Part shown: one piece after another, positions 61,752-64,000 of the stretch
Numbering within the stretch: the first letter of the stretch is position 1
Layout of the letters: every line of letters starts with the position of its first letter
Assembly (NCBI RefSeq): GCF_033170155.1
Contig: NZ_CP137079.1
Coordinates: 3,038,001-3,102,000, forward strand
Source: Raineyella sp. W15-4
GTDB taxonomy: Bacteria > Actinomycetota > Actinomycetes > Propionibacteriales > Propionibacteriaceae
Direction: 5' to 3'
Length of the DNA: 64,000 bases
Translations under genes and position numbers: made by a program
The notes under the pieces: generated by a model
Databases searched by the model: none
Seen by the model: only the letters and a program-made list of their open reading frames with translations
Told to the model about the DNA's origin: nothing

Positions 61752-62621
61752 TCAGGCGAACCGCAGCCCGGTCAGCTGTTCGTACGCCCGGACGTAGCGC
61801 TCACGGGTCTGCTCGATCACCGCGGCCGGCAGTTCCGGCGGCGCCTGGCCGGAATTCCGGTCCCAGCCGGAATCGTGCAGCAGCCAGTTGCGAACGTACT
61901 GCTTGTCGTACGAGTCGAGCCGGCCACCCGGCTGCCAACTGGCGGCATCCCAGAAACGCGAGGAATCAGGAGTGAGCACCTCGTCGGCCAGCACGATCGT
62001 CCCGTCCGGGCGGACGCCGAACTCGAACTTGGTGTCGGCCAGGATGATCCCGCGGTCGCGGGCGACCTCCTCGGCGGTGCGGTAGATCCGCAGCGTGAGG
62101 TCGCGGATCGCCTCGCCGGTCTCCCGCCCGACGGTGCCGACCATGGTCTCGAAGTCGACATTCTCGTCGTGCTCGCCCAGTGCCGCCTTGGTGGCCGGGG
62201 TGAAGATCGGCTCGGCGAGCCGGGACCCGTCGACAAGCCCCTCGGGCAGGCCGATCCCGCAGACCGTCCGTGACTGCTGGTACTCGGCCCAGCCGGAGCC
62301 GGTGAGGTAGCCGCGGGCGACGCACTCGACCGGGATCATCTCGAGCTTCTCGACGACCAGCCCGCGCCGGGCGACCGCCGCGGGCACGTCGGTGGAGATG
62401 ACGTGGTTGGGGACGATGTCGCGCAGCCGGTCGAACCACCACAGTGACAGCTGGGTGAGGATGGCGCCCTTGTCCGGGATGGTGGACGGCAGCACCCAAT
62501 CGAAGGCCGAGATGTTGTCGGTGGCGACCATCAGCAGCCGATCGGCCTCGGGCAGGGCGTAGAGCTCGCGGACCTTGCCGGCATGAATGAGGGGCAGACC
62601 GAGTTCGGCGTATTGGCTCAC
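61752..62621 (-). CDS. purC: Phosphoribosylaminoimidazole-succinocarboxamide synthase
   Basis: The 289-residue SAICAR synthase adds aspartate to CAIR. Motifs HAGKVRELYALPEADRLLMVATDNISAFDWVLPSTIPDKG, ECVARGYLTGSGWAEYQ and DTKFEFGVRPDG are diagnostic. The GTG at 62621 gives the standard length; longer upstream frames add unrelated residues from the intergenic region. An AGGATGAGCCC before the GTG could be a ribosome site or a weak -10 (CAGGAT, N6). It is the last pur gene in the window and lies upstream of purS-purQ on the same strand. Confidence 0.96.
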   Translation of the reverse strand: MSQYAELGLPLIHAGKVRELYALPEADRLLMVATDNISAFDWVLPSTIPDKGAILTQLSLWWFDRLRDIVPNHVISTDVPAAVARRGLVVEKLEMIPVECVARGYLTGSGWAEYQQSRTVCGIGLPEGLVDGSRLAEPIFTPATKAALGEHDENVDFETMVGTVGRETGEAIRDLTLRIYRTAEEVARDRGIILADTKFEFGVRPDGTIVLADEVLTPDSSRFWDAASWQPGGRLDSYDKQYVRNWLLHDSGWDRNSGQAPPELPAAVIEQTRERYVRAYEQLTGLRFA

Positions 62622-62764
62622 GGGCTCATCCTGCCACCGGGAATGCCTCCTCGCCGGGGCCTTCCGGCCCACCACCCCGTCCCGCCGCCCGGAGACCGCT
62701 CCGCTCCAGCCATCGCAGGCGGTGGATACCGCCATCCGGAACGGCGGCAGACACGACCAGCTAC

Positions 62765-62783
62765 TAAGGTTAGCCTTACCTGC
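62765..62783. promoter_or_regulatory. DtxR/IdeR-type iron box upstream of efeU
   Basis: TAAGGTTAGCCTTACCTGC matches the DtxR/IdeR 19-bp consensus at 15 of 19 positions by eye, and the central AGGTTAGCCTTACCT at 14 of 15. It is 75 bp before the EfeU start, so iron-dependent repression of the ferrous/ferric permease is likely. It is the only such box noticed in the window. Confidence 0.8.
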
Positions 62784-62857
62784 GTTACGACCCGTCGATG
62801 GCGAAGGTACCACCGCGCCCACGGATCACAGGACTCCAAGAAAGCGTGGGACGCGGG

Positions 62858-64000
62858 ATGCAAGGTATCTTCCTCGGCACCTTCCTCATCGGTCTGCGCG
62901 AGGGCCTGGAGGCCACCCTGATCGTCGGCATCGTGGCCGCCTTCCTCAAGCGCAACGGCCACTCGCTGCGGCCGATGGTCGCCGGGGTCGGACTCGCGGT
63001 GGCGATCAGCGTCGGCGTCGGGGTCGGACTCGACCTGTTCAGCGCTGCCCTGCCGCAGGCCCAGCAGGAGATGCTGGAGACCATCATCGGTGTGGTCGCG
63101 GTGGTGTTCGTCACCACCATGATCATGTGGATGAACCACAACGCCTCCCATCTCAAGGGCGAGCTGGAAAGCGAGGCGCAACAGGCGCTCGACACCGGCA
63201 GTCCGCTGGCACTGGCCGGGATGGCCTTCCTCGCCGTGCTCAAGGAGGGCTTCGAGACAGCGGTCTTCCTGCTCGCCGCCATCCAGGCCACCTCCGGCAG
63301 CTGGATCCTGGCGCTGGGAGGCGCGGTCGTCGGCATCCTGGTCGCGATCGGGATCGGGGTGGCGATCTACGTCGGCGGGGTCCGGCTCAACCTGTCCCGG
63401 TTCTTCCGGATCACCGGGGTCTTCCTCATCCTCGTCGCCGCCGGGCTGGTGATGAGTACGCTGCGCACCGCGCACGAAGCCGGCTGGGTGGTGATCGGCC
63501 AGCAGCGGGTGGCCGACCTGTCCTCGTGGATGCCGTCCACCTCGGTCCTCGGCGCGCTGCTGACCGGCATGTTCGGGATCCAGCAGGATCCCCGGCTGAT
63601 CGAGGTGCTCGGCTGGGTGATGTACGTCGTCCCGGTCCTCATGCTCTTCCTGTGGCCGGCCCGGCTCACCCCGGCCCCGCGGGTCCGCCGCCGGATCCTG
63701 ACCGGGCTCAGCGCCGGGCTGGTCGTCGTCGCGGCCGGGATGGCCACCCTCATCCCCGCCCACGGGGCGCCCCTGCCGGCCGCCGACCGGACCCTGCGCG
63801 ACGCCTCGGGCGCACCGGTGCACGTCACCCTCGGCCCCGACGACGGTGGTACCCGTACCCTCACGGTCGATTCCGCCGGCACCACCCGGACCGTTCCCCT
63901 CCGGCCCGCCGGGCAGCGGAGTGTCGACGAGGTCCCGCTCGACGTCTGGCAGACCAAACAACCCGCCGATCCCGGGATCACCGCGACCCAGGTGAGCCTG
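62858..64000 (+). CDS. efeU: EfeU/FTR1-type iron permease, 3' end beyond window
   Basis: 381 codons are visible before the window ends. The first helix carries R14-E15-G16-L17-E18 (FLIGLREGLEATLIVG), and a second motif KEGFETAVFLLA occurs near residue 129. These paired REGLE/(R/K)EGxE motifs bind iron in the FTR1/EfeU family. Seven hydrophobic segments occupy the first ~290 residues, and then a periplasmic-type extension (VHVTLGPDDGGTRTLTV) begins, as in actinobacterial EfeU proteins with long C-termini. An iron box lies upstream. A GTG at 62846 in frame is an alternative start; the ribosome site is weak either way. EfeO and EfeB would be expected to follow. Confidence 0.9.
   Translation, partial: MQGIFLGTFLIGLREGLEATLIVGIVAAFLKRNGHSLRPMVAGVGLAVAISVGVGVGLDLFSAALPQAQQEMLETIIGVVAVVFVTTMIMWMNHNASHLKGELESEAQQALDTGSPLALAGMAFLAVLKEGFETAVFLLAAIQATSGSWILALGGAVVGILVAIGIGVAIYVGGVRLNLSRFFRITGVFLILVAAGLVMSTLRTAHEAGWVVIGQQRVADLSSWMPSTSVLGALLTGMFGIQQDPRLIEVLGWVMYVVPVLMLFLWPARLTPAPRVRRRILTGLSAGLVVVAAGMATLIPAHGAPLPAADRTLRDASGAPVHVTLGPDDGGTRTLTVDSAGTTRTVPLRPAGQRSVDEVPLDVWQTKQPADPGITATQVSL

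Overview
The window is chromosomal DNA from a high-GC Gram-positive actinobacterium. The support is strong G/C third-position bias, frequent GTG starts, a DUF3073 protein (an actinobacterial family), a two-domain LysX, a DtxR/IdeR-type iron box, and many genes with a TANNNT -10 element only 6-7 nt before the start codon, as expected of leaderless actinobacterial mRNAs. The family is probably in or near Propionibacteriaceae, but that is an impression from gene content, not a demonstrated placement.

Layout. 1-6.0 kb: the 3' end of an exopolysaccharide locus (PqqD-like fragment, two GT4 glycosyltransferases, a polyprenyl-phosphate sugar-1-phosphate transferase) interrupted by a class I methyltransferase. 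6.1-9.0 kb: a decayed VOC fragment and an MrfA/YprA-type DEAD/H helicase. 9.0-13.7 kb: choline sulfatase divergent from a quaternary-amine ABC transporter whose binding-protein gene carries a frameshift. 13.7-18.9 kb: a repeat-rich intergenic region, metK, a thioesterase, a flavodoxin-like gene divergent from a TetR regulator, and a beta-lactamase-fold serine hydrolase. 18.9-26.1 kb: a beta-glycan locus with two tandem GH16+ricin-lectin glucanases opposite an operon of a cellulose-synthase-like GT2, a STAS protein and a membrane-anchored GH26. 26.2-29.2 kb: tRNA-Asp, tRNA-Phe and a decayed accessory patch (a DUF1016 protein lacking its nuclease core, an antitoxin fragment). 29.2-32.7 kb: fructosamine-kinase-like protein, NDH-2, an alpha/beta hydrolase and DUF3073.

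32.8-62.6 kb is a purine-biosynthesis backbone with every pur gene on the minus strand (purM-purF, purL, purQ-purS, purC). It is split by other genes: a 1309-residue HTH-STAND-WD40 protein, an M20 dipeptidase, a BenE transporter, aminopeptidase N, an FAH-family hydrolase, an AI-2E transporter/membrane protein/response-regulator operon that meets its probable histidine kinase tail to tail, and a PrsW-esterase-LysX operon likely to tune membrane-lipid charge. The window ends inside an EfeU-type iron permease preceded by an iron box.

The observations most worth following are: the GT2-STAS-GH26/GH16 polysaccharide locus, in which the GT2 carries a ~115-residue helical insertion in the catalytic region; a dispersed ~67-bp palindromic element (two copies, each downstream of a plus-strand gene in a convergent gap); a 46-bp hairpin element inserted in frame in lysX; the recurrent leaderless promoter architecture; and several decaying genes. 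All assignments come from reading the sequence without database searches.
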